64,000 bases of DNA from Kribbella sp. NBC_01245 (lineage in GTDB: Bacteria; Actinomycetota; Actinomycetes; Propionibacteriales; Kribbellaceae). A program made the translations under genes and the position numbers. Position 1 is the first letter of the stretch; every line of letters begins with the position of its first letter. The notes below the pieces were generated by a model. That model saw only the letters and a program-made list of their open reading frames with translations, ran no database searches and had not been told where the DNA came from. Shown one piece after another: positions 44,257-53,524 of this stretch. The DNA lies in the NCBI RefSeq assembly GCF_036226525.1, contig NZ_CP108487.1, forward strand, positions 248,001 to 312,000, written 5' to 3'.

Positions 44257-45504
44257 TCAGAGCGTGGGCAACCGGCCGGCGTCGAGCTGGTCGAGCGAGC
44301 GGGCCACCGCGCCGACGGCCGTCGCGTCCGCTCCGAAGGTGGACGCGGTCACCACGCAACCACCGGCATCAGGCGCGATCGAACGCTCCCGCAGCTCCTT
44401 GTCGATGGGACCCGCAAGCCAACGGGCCAGGGTGGCGTAGGAGCCACCGAGCACCACCAGGCCGGGATTGAGCACGTTCACCAACACCGAGATGCCCTGA
44501 CCCAGCTGACTGCCGACCTCGAGCAGGACCTTGGTGACGGCAGGCTCGTCCGCCTCCGCGCGGCGTACCAACTCGTCGAGCCGGGCTTCCATGTCCGGAT
44601 CGGGCTGGTCTCCGAGTGGCGAAACGCGGTCCAGGATGGCCGGAATACTCGCGACCGCCTCCAGGCAACCGCGCCGGCCACAACCGCAGAACGGCCCGTT
44701 CGGCGCGACCTGGATGTGGCCGACCTCGCCGACGTACCCCAGATGTCCGCGCAGCGGGCGGCCGTCGCAGATGACGCCCGCGCCGATGCCCGTTTCACCG
44801 GTCAGATGGATCAGATCGGCGGCTCCGGCGTGCGGCCCGTAGCGATGCTCGGCCAGTGCGGCCAGGTTGCCGTCGTTGTCCACGGTCACCGGGTACGGCG
44901 GGTTGGCCAGTGCCTGGATCAGGTCGTCCTGGAGGTGGACGTCATGCCAGCCGAGGCCGGCCGCGACGACCACGGAGCCGTCCGTACTGACCAGACCAGG
45001 TACGCCGACGGTCAGGCCGAGGACCTGGCGGCCGGAATTGCGCACGGTGCTGACGGCACGCCGGGCCAGCGCGGCGATCGCGGCCACCATCTTGGCCGGC
45101 GGTGCGTCGGGTGCCGGCACGGCTCGGTGCCAGCGCAGCAACTGCCCACCGGCCGAGTCGAACGCCGCAACGGTCAGACCGCGGGCGCTCACCTCCAGAC
45201 CAATCGCGGCGAAGGCCGAACCGTCGAGGACCAGCAGGGTGGCCGGACGGCCGACGTGGTTCTGCGTCTGCTGGGTCTCGCGCACCAGCCGGCGGTCGAT
45301 CAGGTCGCCGATGAGGCTCGTGATGGTGGCCTTGTTCAAGCCGGTGCCGGACGCGATGGCGGCCCGCGAACAGGGGGCGTGCGCGCGCAGATGGCTCAGC
45401 ACGGCGGCGAGGTTGGTGGCCCGCACGTCCGATTGATCCGCGGTCTGTGTGGTGGTCAAGTGTCCCGTCCCGTATTCGCTCAGCCGACCTGACGTGTAGG
45501 TCAC
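44257..45504 (-). CDS. ROK-family transcriptional regulator (XylR-like)
   Basis: A 415-residue protein with an N-terminal winged helix (RATNLAAVLSHLRAHAPCSRAAIASGTGLNKATITSLIGDLIDRRLV) and a C-terminal ROK sugar-kinase-like domain: VDNDGNLAALAEHRYG, GETGIGAGVICDG, and the zinc motif CGCGRRGCLEAVAS. Such repressors sense xylose or glucose, or their derivatives. The start is uncertain (GTG 45504 used; a TTG nearer the HTH is possible). It is divergent from the LplABC-GH74-GH42 operon and upstream of GH3-xylA on the same strand; an AT-rich palindrome at 45566-45594 is its likely target. Confidence 0.88.
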   Translation of the reverse strand: MTYTSGRLSEYGTGHLTTTQTADQSDVRATNLAAVLSHLRAHAPCSRAAIASGTGLNKATITSLIGDLIDRRLVRETQQTQNHVGRPATLLVLDGSAFAAIGLEVSARGLTVAAFDSAGGQLLRWHRAVPAPDAPPAKMVAAIAALARRAVSTVRNSGRQVLGLTVGVPGLVSTDGSVVVAAGLGWHDVHLQDDLIQALANPPYPVTVDNDGNLAALAEHRYGPHAGAADLIHLTGETGIGAGVICDGRPLRGHLGYVGEVGHIQVAPNGPFCGCGRRGCLEAVASIPAILDRVSPLGDQPDPDMEARLDELVRRAEADEPAVTKVLLEVGSQLGQGISVLVNVLNPGLVVLGGSYATLARWLAGPIDKELRERSIAPDAGGCVVTASTFGADATAVGAVARSLDQLDAGRLPTL

Positions 45505-45565
45505 CGACCTGCAACGCCTTTGGAGTCTTAGTTCTACACCCTTGTGGGCCTCGGCGCAGTGAGTT

Positions 45566-45594
45566 AATTTATTTGGCGCCTCGCCAAACTAATT
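45566..45594. promoter_or_regulatory. ROK operator candidate, 13-base arms
   Basis: AATTTATTTGGCG (45566-45578) and CGCCAAACTAATT (45582-45594) pair at 11 of 13 positions. TTTGGCG...CGCCAAA within AT-rich flanks is unusual in this GC-rich DNA and resembles XylR-type sites. It lies between the ROK gene and the LplA-like gene. Confidence 0.6.
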
Positions 45595-45647
45595 CTCGCT
45601 GGTGGAGCTGCAGAGCGCAACCTCCACCTGTCCGAAAGGGACTCATC

Positions 45648-47318
45648 GTGACTGAACCCACCGTCGGCGGCTCGACCAGCCGCCGCACCTTCCTCGCTTT
45701 CCTTGGTGCCGGCGCCGCGCTCACCGCGGGCGGTGGCGTGCTCGCTGGTTGCTCGTCCGGCAACAAGGGCGGTTCCGGCACCGGCCGGGCCGAGTCCGTC
45801 GACAAGCTCGCCGGTCTGCTGCCGGCGTACATGGCCTACGCGTCGGTGAAGCCCGACCTGCCGGCCGCGAACGGCGGTTCGCCCGGATTCACGAAGTACC
45901 CCGCGTCGCTGGTGCGCGGCGTGCCGGAGAAGGCCGTTGCCAGCGGCAAGGAGGTGACGGCGATGACTCCGCTGTGGGCACCGCTGCCGCCCGGCCTGGG
46001 CAACAACTCGTTCTACGACGCGAACAACGAGCGTATCGGTGCGCCGGTCAAGTTCAACATCGTGAACGGCATGGACTACGGCACCAAGCTGCAAACGCTC
46101 CTGGCCGCCGGCAACGTCCCGGATCTGGTCTGTATCCCCGGTTGGGAGATCTCCAAGCTGACCCGGTTCGATCAGGCCCAGGACAAGCTGTTCGAGGACC
46201 TCACGCCGTACTTGGCCGGTGACAAGGTCGCGAAGTACCCGATGCTGGCAAACCTGCCGACGAACGCCTGGGCGTTCAGCGTCTGGAACCAGCAGCTGAA
46301 GGCGATCCCGTTCCCCGGGGTCGGCCTGCCGTGGGTCCTGTACTACCGCAAGGACCTGCTCGACAAGGCCGGCGTGACGCCGCCGAAGAACGTGGACGAC
46401 TTCCTCACCCTGGGCAAGGAGCTGACCAACGCGAAGAAGAACGCGTGGGCCTACGGCGGCGTGACCGACGAGCTGGTCCGGGCCTACGGCGCGCCCAGCA
46501 GGTGGCGTAAGGAATCGGACGGCAAGCTGGTGCACAAGTTCGAGACGCCGGAGTTCGAGGAGGCCGTTGCCTTCACCGCGAAGCTCTTCAAGGCCGGTTA
46601 CGTACATCCGGCCGTGGTGGGCAACAAGGACGCCGACCAGAAGCCGTTGTTCGAGGGTGGGCAGATCCTGATCCGCCAGGACGGGACAGGCACCTGGTCC
46701 GAGACGCTGCAGCGGCAGTTGCATATCAATCCGTCCTTCGACATGCAGGCGGTGATGCCGTTCGCTCACGACGGCGGCACCCCGATGGTGCCGGCCGGCG
46801 ATCCGGCGGGCATCTTCACCTTCATCAAGAAGGGGCTCGGTGCGGACCGGATCGCCGAGCTGCTGGGCGTGCTCAACTACACTGCCGCGCCGTTCGGCAC
46901 CGAGGAGAACCACCTCTACACCTACGGGGTCGAGGGCAAGCACTACACCAAGGAGGCCTCGGGCGCCCCGCAGCGCACCGCCCTGGGAAACAAGGAGGCG
47001 GCGACCACCTACATCTTCCTCGGCGGCCGCCCGTCGGCCATCACGGAGAGCCAATACCCCGGCTACGTCGAAGCCATGCACGCCTTCGAGACCGAGTCCC
47101 TCAAGCACCGGGAGAAGAACCTGTTCGAGGGCATTCGGGTCGAGGAGCCCTCGAAGATGGCGGCGCTGTACCAGCCGTTCGACGACAAGCTGCAGGACAT
47201 CTACCGCGGCCGCCGTCCGGTGAGCGATCTGAAGGCGGCCGTCAAGGAGTGGCAGACCAACGGCGGCAACGCGGGCCGCGACTTCTACGCCAAGGTGCTC
47301 AGTGACAACGGTCGATGA
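45648..47318 (+). CDS. LplA-type oligosaccharide-binding lipoprotein
   Basis: A 556-residue solute-binding protein, clearly longer than the other two and typical of the LplA/YtcQ group that binds larger oligosaccharides. The N-terminus has both a twin-arginine motif (SRRTFLAFLGAGAAL) and a lipobox LAGC. Further in are LVCIPGWEISKL, LPWVLYYRKDLLDKAGV and VPAGDPAGIFTFIKKG. The GTG start follows AAAGGG. It leads an operon with two Lpl-type permeases, GH74 and GH42, so xyloglucan oligosaccharides are the likely ligand. Confidence 0.9.
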   Translation: MTEPTVGGSTSRRTFLAFLGAGAALTAGGGVLAGCSSGNKGGSGTGRAESVDKLAGLLPAYMAYASVKPDLPAANGGSPGFTKYPASLVRGVPEKAVASGKEVTAMTPLWAPLPPGLGNNSFYDANNERIGAPVKFNIVNGMDYGTKLQTLLAAGNVPDLVCIPGWEISKLTRFDQAQDKLFEDLTPYLAGDKVAKYPMLANLPTNAWAFSVWNQQLKAIPFPGVGLPWVLYYRKDLLDKAGVTPPKNVDDFLTLGKELTNAKKNAWAYGGVTDELVRAYGAPSRWRKESDGKLVHKFETPEFEEAVAFTAKLFKAGYVHPAVVGNKDADQKPLFEGGQILIRQDGTGTWSETLQRQLHINPSFDMQAVMPFAHDGGTPMVPAGDPAGIFTFIKKGLGADRIAELLGVLNYTAAPFGTEENHLYTYGVEGKHYTKEASGAPQRTALGNKEAATTYIFLGGRPSAITESQYPGYVEAMHAFETESLKHREKNLFEGIRVEEPSKMAALYQPFDDKLQDIYRGRRPVSDLKAAVKEWQTNGGNAGRDFYAKVLSDNGR

Positions 47319-48291
47319 GCGTCGGCAGACGGTAGAGGTCAAGTCCGCCCAAGCCCCGGAGCATCGGCGCAAGCTGCAACGGCCCCCGTGGCGGCACCGG
47401 CTTCGACAGGACTGGCCGCTGCTGCTGATGGTGGCGCCGGTCATCATCCTGCTCGGCCTGTTCCACTACCTGCCGACGCTGGGCAACGTGATCGCCTTCC
47501 AGGACTACTCGCCGTACGCCGGAGTCCGCGGCAGCGAGTTCATCGGGTTCGGCAACTTCCAGCGGATGTTCGGCGAACCGGCCTTCTGGAAGGCGTTCAA
47601 CAATACGTTGATCATCACGGCTTTTCAGTTGGTGTTCTACTTCCCGGTGCCGATCATGATGGCGCTACTGCTCAACAGCGTGCTGTCCACCAAGGTGCGG
47701 ACCATGATCCAGGGCATCGCGTACCTGCCGCACTTCTTCTCTTGGGTGCTCGTGGTGTCGCTGTTCCAGCAGATGATCGGTGGCGCCGGTCTGCTGTCCC
47801 AGGCGTTGCGCAACAACGGTCTCGAGGCGGTCGACCTGATGACCAGGCCGGACACGTTCATCGTGCTGGTCACCGCGGAGTCGATCTGGAAGGACGCCGG
47901 CTGGGGCATGATCGTCTTCCTGGCAGCGCTCAGCACCATCAACCCGGCGCTGTACGAGGCGGCGGCCGCGGACGGCGCGAATCGCTGGCGGAGGCTCTGG
48001 CACATCACGCTGCCGGGGCTCCGGCCGGTCATCGTCCTGCTGCTGATCCTGCGGCTCGGCGACGCGCTGACCGTCGGGTTCGAACAGTTCATCCTGCAGC
48101 GCAGCGCGGTCGGCGGGGATGCCGCTGAGGTGCTCGACACCTACGTCTACTTCCAGGGACTGCTCCTGGGCGACTTCGGGTACGGCGCGGCCGCAGGTCT
48201 CTTCAAGGGAGTAGTGGGCCTGGTGCTCGTACTGGCGGCGAACAAGTTCGCTCATCTAGTCGGAGAGCAGGGGGTGTATTCCCGCTCATGA
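47302..48291 (+). CDS. LplB-type ABC transporter permease
   Basis: A 329-residue permease with six helices. The basic tail ending RLRQDWPLLLMVAPVIILLGLFHYLP and the block LYEAAAADGANRWRRLWHITLPGL are typical of the LplB/YteP branch, which pairs with long binding proteins. The GTG start overlaps the binding-protein gene by 17 bases. Confidence 0.92.
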   Translation: MTTVDERRQTVEVKSAQAPEHRRKLQRPPWRHRLRQDWPLLLMVAPVIILLGLFHYLPTLGNVIAFQDYSPYAGVRGSEFIGFGNFQRMFGEPAFWKAFNNTLIITAFQLVFYFPVPIMMALLLNSVLSTKVRTMIQGIAYLPHFFSWVLVVSLFQQMIGGAGLLSQALRNNGLEAVDLMTRPDTFIVLVTAESIWKDAGWGMIVFLAALSTINPALYEAAAADGANRWRRLWHITLPGLRPVIVLLLILRLGDALTVGFEQFILQRSAVGGDAAEVLDTYVYFQGLLLGDFGYGAAAGLFKGVVGLVLVLAANKFAHLVGEQGVYSRS

Positions 48292-49241
48292 GTACGTTAA
48301 CCGTTGCACAAGAGGCGAGACGGCGTGCCCGTCTCGACAGTGGCCGTCCGATTTGGGAGGAAGAGCCGACGCTCGTCGGGCGACTCGGGAAACCGCTCGT
48401 TCTGGCGTTGATCGTGCTGCTGGTCGTCTTCCCGATGTACGTCGTGGTGGTGACCAGCCTGTCCAGTACCGAGGCGGTGACGCGGGCCGGCGGCCTGGTC
48501 GTCGTACCGCGTGAACTGACGATCGCGGCGTACGTGCAGTTGCTGTCAGGTGGTGTCGTCACCAGAGCCCTGATCATCAGTACGGCGATCACGGCGATCG
48601 GTACGGCGTTCAGCCTGACGATCACCGTGCTCGCGGCGTACGGGTTGTCGCGGCCCGGGTCGTTGTGGCATCGCCCGCTGCTGTTCGTCGTACTGCTGAC
48701 GTTCTTGTTCGGGCCTGGCATCATCCCGAGCTACCTGATGGTCAACTCGCTCGGGTTGATCGACAATTACGCCTCGCTGATCCTGCCCGGCGCGATCTCG
48801 GCGTTCAACCTGATCGTGATGCGGGCCTTCTTCATGGGCATACCCGGTGAGCTGATCGACAGCGGCCGGATCGACGGCGCGAGCGAGTTCGGCGTGCTGA
48901 CCCGGATCGTGCTGCCGCTGTCGAAGGCGGTGGTCGCCGTGGTCGGTCTGTTCTACGCGGTCGGCTACTGGAACGCCTTCTTCAACGCGATGCTCTACCT
49001 GAACGACAACACCAAGTGGCCGTTGCAGATGGTGTTGCGGACCTACATCGTGCAGGCGCAGGTCCTGCCTTCGGGCGCGGGCGGCGTGACCGCCATGCCT
49101 GGTATGGACCTGGCGCCGGCGCCGAGCCTCGCGATCAAGATGGCGATTGTTGTGATCGCGATCGTTCCGGTGCTGCTCGTCTATCCGTTCATCCAGCGGC
49201 ACTTCACCAAGGGCGTCATCATCGGCGCCGTCAAGGGCTGA
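48288..49241 (+). CDS. LplC/YtcP-type ABC transporter permease
   Basis: A 317-residue permease. GKPLVLALIVLLVVFPMYVVVVTSLSS forms the first helix; GPGIIPSYLMVNSLGLIDN and ELIDSGRIDGASEFGVLTRIVLP (EAA loop) are YtcP hallmarks, as is the end QRHFTKGVIIGAVKG. It overlaps the LplB-type gene by 4 bases. Confidence 0.93.
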   Translation: MSTLTVAQEARRRARLDSGRPIWEEEPTLVGRLGKPLVLALIVLLVVFPMYVVVVTSLSSTEAVTRAGGLVVVPRELTIAAYVQLLSGGVVTRALIISTAITAIGTAFSLTITVLAAYGLSRPGSLWHRPLLFVVLLTFLFGPGIIPSYLMVNSLGLIDNYASLILPGAISAFNLIVMRAFFMGIPGELIDSGRIDGASEFGVLTRIVLPLSKAVVAVVGLFYAVGYWNAFFNAMLYLNDNTKWPLQMVLRTYIVQAQVLPSGAGGVTAMPGMDLAPAPSLAIKMAIVVIAIVPVLLVYPFIQRHFTKGVIIGAVKG

Positions 49242-49317
49242 TCCGCTCTTCCGCTTCTTCCGCTTCTTCCGCTCGTCGGCTCGTCCGCTCTTTCGCTCTT
49301 TCCGCTCAAGGAGCTTC
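49242..49317. repeat. Pyrimidine-rich CTTCCGCTT repeat between permease and GH74 genes
   Basis: The spacer is almost wholly C/T on the + strand and made of repeated TTCCGCT/CTTTCGCT units, followed by AAGGAG close to the GH74 start. The mRNA leader would be unstructured and pyrimidine-rich. Confidence 0.7.
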
Positions 49318-51522
49318 ATGTCTCTTCATCGTAGGCAGTTCATCGCACTTGGCGCCGGTGCTGCCGGGCTCGCGGCCGCCTCCTCGACCGCGATCCCGGC
49401 CGCCGCCGCGGTCTCTGGGCAGGGTTATCAGTGGCGCAACGTCGAGATCGTCGGCGGTGGGTTTGTCACCGGCATCATCCATCACCCCGGACAGCGCGGT
49501 CTGGTCTATGCGCGGACCGATATTGGTGGCGCGTACCGCATGGACAACCGGACCAAGCGCTGGCAGCCGTTGCTGGACTGGGTCGGCTGGGACGAGTGGA
49601 ACTGGACCGGTGTCGAGAGTCTCGCCCTCGATCCCAATGACCCTCGCCGGCTCTACCTGGCCGTTGGTACGTATACGAACGACTGGTCGCCGATCAACGC
49701 GGCGATCCTGCGGTCGGACGACCAGGGCCGGACCTTCCGTCGTACCGACTTGCCGTTCAAGCTCGGTGGTAACGAGCCGGGTCGGTCGATGGGGGAGCGG
49801 TTGGTTGTCGACCCGCGGGACGGCCGGATCCTCTACCTCGGTACCCGGAATCACGGGTTGTGGCGAAGCACTGATCGTGGTGCCACGTGGGCTCGGGTCG
49901 AGAGCTTTCCCTCGGTCGGCCAGGCTGGTTTGGGTCTTGGCTTTGTCTTCTTCGACGCTCGTGGCGCGCGGCACGGGCGGCCGACGCCGACGATCTACGT
50001 GGGGGCGACCGATACGGCGAGCCCGCTCTACCGCAGTACGGATGGCGGGGTGACCTGGGCATCCGTGCCAGGGCAGCCGACCGGACTGCTGCCGCATCAC
50101 GGTGAACTCGCGCCGGATGGGCATATTTACGTGACGTACGGCGATCTGCCCGGGCCTTACGAGATGTACAACGGCGCCGTGCACAAGGTCGATACGGCGA
50201 CCGGGGTGTGGACCGACATCACGCCGTTGCGGCCCAACACGGGTGGTGAGGCCGGGTTCGGCTATGGCGGGCTGGCGGTGGATCCGCGTCGGCCGGGCAC
50301 GGTGATGGTCTCGACGATGAGCCGTTGGGGGCCGGTCGACGACATCTTCCGCTCGATCGACGGTGGCAGGACTTGGCACTCGATCGCCGAGCGGCAAGTG
50401 CTCGACACCTCCGGCTCGCCGTACCTGGATTTCCACGGCACCGCGAAGCTCGGCTGGATGATCGGGGATATTTCGATCGATCCGTTCGACTCGAACAAGG
50501 TCATGTACGTGACGGGCGCGACGATCTTCGGTACGGACGATGTGACCGGGGCCGAGGCGGGTCGCGCGACGCATTGGTCCGTTCGCGCGCAGGGGCTGGA
50601 GGAGACGGCCGTACTCGATCTCATCAGTCCGCCTTGGGGTCCGCCGTTGATCAGCGCATTGGGGGATATCGGGGTGTACCGGCATGAGCGGTTGGACGTC
50701 GTACCGCCGGATGGGCAGGCCGCGAACCCGGTGTCGGGATCGTCGCCGAGCCTCGACTACGCGGCGTTGGCTGAGGGGTTTGTCGTGCGCGTTGCCTATG
50801 GCGGGTCGAAGGAGCGTGGCGCGTACTCGACCGATGCGGGGGTGAGTTGGCAGCCGTTTGCCGGTGAGCCTGCCGGGTCGAGCCAGCCTGGTCGGATCGT
50901 GCTCAGCGCGGATGCTCGGACGATTGTGTGGGTGCCGGGCGATGTCGCGCCGCACTACTCGCGGGATCGCGGTACGACGTGGGTGCCGGTTGAGGGTCTG
51001 CCCAATGGCGTGGTCGTCGCGGGGGATCGGGTTGATGGGAGCAAGTTCTACGCCTTTGACCCTGCGACTGGGACTGCGTATGTGAGTGTCAATGGTGGTG
51101 TGGCTTTCTTGCCTTCGGCAACAGGTCTGCCTACTGGTGCTGGCAAGCTGGAGACCGTGCTCGAACGGGCCGGGCGTTGCTGGTTGGCGGCTGGGCCGGG
51201 AGGGCTTTGGCGATCGGTTGACGGCGGTACGACGTACCAGCGCTTGGCGTCTGTTGGTGAGGCGCACACGATCGGCTTTGGTAAGGCCGGGGTGGGGCGC
51301 GCGGAGATGGCGGCGTACATCTCGGGTGTGGTCGGCGGGGTGCGCGGCATCTTCCGGTCCGACGACGATGGCGTCAGTTGGGTGCGGGTGAACGACGACC
51401 AGCATCAGTACGCGTGGACCGGGAGTGCGATCACTGGGGATCCGCGTCGGTATGGCCGGGTCTACATCTCTACCAACGGCCGCGGTATTCCGTACGGGGA
51501 GCCCTGTTCGAATGGGTGGTGA
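49318..51522 (+). CDS. Tat-exported xyloglucanase, glycoside hydrolase family 74
   Basis: A 734-residue protein with twin-arginine signal (LHRRQFIALGAGAAGLAAA). The two seven-bladed propellers of GH74 are recognisable from YQWRNVEIVGGGFVTGIIHHP, YARTDIGGAYR (catalytic Asp68), WIGWDEWN-like VGWDEWNWTGVES, repeated RSDDQGRTF/RSTDRGATW/RSIDGGRTW blade motifs and TGATIFGTDDVTG (second catalytic Asp region). It cuts the beta-1,4-glucan backbone of xyloglucan outside the cell. Here it is co-transcribed with the Lpl importer and GH42. Endo- versus exo-specificity depends on a loop I cannot judge. Confidence 0.93.
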   Translation: MSLHRRQFIALGAGAAGLAAASSTAIPAAAAVSGQGYQWRNVEIVGGGFVTGIIHHPGQRGLVYARTDIGGAYRMDNRTKRWQPLLDWVGWDEWNWTGVESLALDPNDPRRLYLAVGTYTNDWSPINAAILRSDDQGRTFRRTDLPFKLGGNEPGRSMGERLVVDPRDGRILYLGTRNHGLWRSTDRGATWARVESFPSVGQAGLGLGFVFFDARGARHGRPTPTIYVGATDTASPLYRSTDGGVTWASVPGQPTGLLPHHGELAPDGHIYVTYGDLPGPYEMYNGAVHKVDTATGVWTDITPLRPNTGGEAGFGYGGLAVDPRRPGTVMVSTMSRWGPVDDIFRSIDGGRTWHSIAERQVLDTSGSPYLDFHGTAKLGWMIGDISIDPFDSNKVMYVTGATIFGTDDVTGAEAGRATHWSVRAQGLEETAVLDLISPPWGPPLISALGDIGVYRHERLDVVPPDGQAANPVSGSSPSLDYAALAEGFVVRVAYGGSKERGAYSTDAGVSWQPFAGEPAGSSQPGRIVLSADARTIVWVPGDVAPHYSRDRGTTWVPVEGLPNGVVVAGDRVDGSKFYAFDPATGTAYVSVNGGVAFLPSATGLPTGAGKLETVLERAGRCWLAAGPGGLWRSVDGGTTYQRLASVGEAHTIGFGKAGVGRAEMAAYISGVVGGVRGIFRSDDDGVSWVRVNDDQHQYAWTGSAITGDPRRYGRVYISTNGRGIPYGEPCSNGW

Positions 51523-51526
51523 TCGG

Positions 51527-53509
51527 ATGCGTTGGCCCGCGGGAGTGGACGGTTTGTGCTTCGGCGGCGACTACAACCCGGAGCAGTGGTCGCCTGAGGT
51601 GTGGCGGGAGGATGTCGCGCTGATGCGTCAGGCCGGGGTGAACCTGGTGACGGTTGGCGTCTTCTCCTGGTCCAGCCTCGAGCCGGAGCCCGGGCGGTAC
51701 GAGTTCGGCTGGCTGGACGAGGTGCTGGATCTCCTGCACGACAACGGGATCAAGGTCAACCTCGCGACGCCGACCGCCTCGCCGCCGCCTTGGTTCAGCC
51801 TCGCCCATCCCGAGGCTTTGCCGGTCTCCTCGGACGGTGTTCGTTTGACCCATGGCAGTCGCGATACCTACTGCGTTTGTGCTCCCGCTTATCGGAAGGC
51901 CGCGGCCGGGATCGCCACGGTTTTGGCCGATCGGTATGCGGGTCATCCGGCGCTCGCGATGTGGCACGTGCATAACGAATATGGGAGTTACTGCTACTGC
52001 GATTTGGCGGCGTCGGCGTTCCGGCGTTGGTTGCAGGAGCGGTACGGCGAGCTCGAACGGCTGAACGCTGCTTGGACGACCGCGTTTTGGAGTCAGGGGT
52101 ATTCGGCCTGGGAGCAGATCCAGCCGCCACGGAAAACGCAGTACCTGGCGAATCCGACGCACGCGTTGGACTATCGCCGGTTTTTGTCGGACGAGTTGCT
52201 CGCCGCGTATTGCGAACAGCGCGACATCCTTAATGAACGCACGCCTTTTGTGCCGGTGACCACGAACTTCGTCTTTGCGCCGTGGGCGCCGGTCGACCAT
52301 GCGCGTTGGGCCGAGGAGGTCGACCTGGTGGCGCTCGATCACTATCCCGAGACCGCCGATATCGGGGCTGAGGAGCAGACCGCGTTCTGCGCCGATTTGG
52401 CTCGCGGTTGGGCCGGGGGAGGGCCGTGGTTGTTGATGGAGCAGGCGTCGAGTGTGCTCAACGAAGGCGGGCGCATGCATACGAAGGAGCCTGGCCGGAT
52501 GGCGCGGCTGAGCCTTTCGCATATCGCTCGCGGTTCGCGGGGTGCGATGTTCTTCCAGTGGCGGGCTTCGCGTGGTGGGTCGGAGATGTACCACGCGGCG
52601 ATGGTCCCGCACGCGGGGCCGGACAGCCGGATCTTCCGCGAGGTGGCCGAGCTCGGCGCGCTGTTGCCGGCCATCGCGGAGATCGACGAGGGGCGACCTG
52701 ACGCGGACGTGGCGATCCTGTGGGACGCGGAGTCGTGGTGGGCCTTGCAGGCGCCGATTCTGCCTTCACCGCGACTCGACTATCTGGCGGCCGTACGCGC
52801 GATGCACCGGCAGTTCTGGCGCGCGGGCGTTGGCGTCGACTTCGTTGCTCCTGGCACCGACCTGTCGCGCTACCGCCTCGTCGTCGTACCGAGTCTTTAC
52901 CTGACCTCGGACGCCTCAGCTGACTCTCTGGGGGAGTACGTCGAGTCTGGCGGCCATGCGTTGGTCACGTACTTCAGTGGCATCGTCGACGAGAACGTCC
53001 AGGTCCGACTCGGCGGTTACCCAGGCGCCTTCACGTCGCTGCTCGGCCTCCGCGTCGACGAGTTCTACCCCTTGGCGGACGGTGAGGCGGTCGGTCTGAC
53101 GGGTGGTGGTGAGGGGACGATCTGGAGCGAATCCGTCCACCTGGCTGGAGCCGAGGCGATCACCACGTACGCCGAAGGCCCGCTCGCCGGGATGCCGGCC
53201 ATCACCCGCCATCCCTACGGCAACGGCCAAGCCTGGTACGCCTCCACCCAACTGACCGACGACGCCTTCGCACCCTTGATCGCCCAAGCCCTCCACGAAG
53301 CAGGCCAACCCCTCCCGAACCACCCCGCCGGCGTCGAACTAATCCGCCGTACCTCCGACACCACCCAATGGCTAATCGCCATCAACCACACCAACCACCC
53401 CGCCGACCTCCCCGCCAACGGCCTAGACCTGCTAACCGGCAAACCCATCCACACCACCCTCACCCTCACCCCCGGCACCACCGCCATAATCCGAACCCCC
53501 CACCCCTAA
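51527..53509 (+). CDS. Beta-galactosidase, glycoside hydrolase family 42
   Basis: About 660 residues, no signal peptide. LCFGGDYNPEQW at the N-terminus, WHVHNEYGSYC (acid/base Glu151), four zinc-type cysteines in CVCAP and YCYCD, and LLMEQASS (nucleophile Glu305) identify GH42. A trimerisation domain and small beta-domain follow. In this operon it would strip beta-galactose from xyloglucan side chains after import; pectic galactan is another possible source. The ATG at 51527 is preferred; an ATG at 51512 would overlap the GH74 gene by 11 bases. The last 100 codons are unusually rich in CCC/ACC. Confidence 0.93.
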   Translation: MRWPAGVDGLCFGGDYNPEQWSPEVWREDVALMRQAGVNLVTVGVFSWSSLEPEPGRYEFGWLDEVLDLLHDNGIKVNLATPTASPPPWFSLAHPEALPVSSDGVRLTHGSRDTYCVCAPAYRKAAAGIATVLADRYAGHPALAMWHVHNEYGSYCYCDLAASAFRRWLQERYGELERLNAAWTTAFWSQGYSAWEQIQPPRKTQYLANPTHALDYRRFLSDELLAAYCEQRDILNERTPFVPVTTNFVFAPWAPVDHARWAEEVDLVALDHYPETADIGAEEQTAFCADLARGWAGGGPWLLMEQASSVLNEGGRMHTKEPGRMARLSLSHIARGSRGAMFFQWRASRGGSEMYHAAMVPHAGPDSRIFREVAELGALLPAIAEIDEGRPDADVAILWDAESWWALQAPILPSPRLDYLAAVRAMHRQFWRAGVGVDFVAPGTDLSRYRLVVVPSLYLTSDASADSLGEYVESGGHALVTYFSGIVDENVQVRLGGYPGAFTSLLGLRVDEFYPLADGEAVGLTGGGEGTIWSESVHLAGAEAITTYAEGPLAGMPAITRHPYGNGQAWYASTQLTDDAFAPLIAQALHEAGQPLPNHPAGVELIRRTSDTTQWLIAINHTNHPADLPANGLDLLTGKPIHTTLTLTPGTTAIIRTPHP

Positions 53510-53524
53510 CCCCGCCCCCTCACA

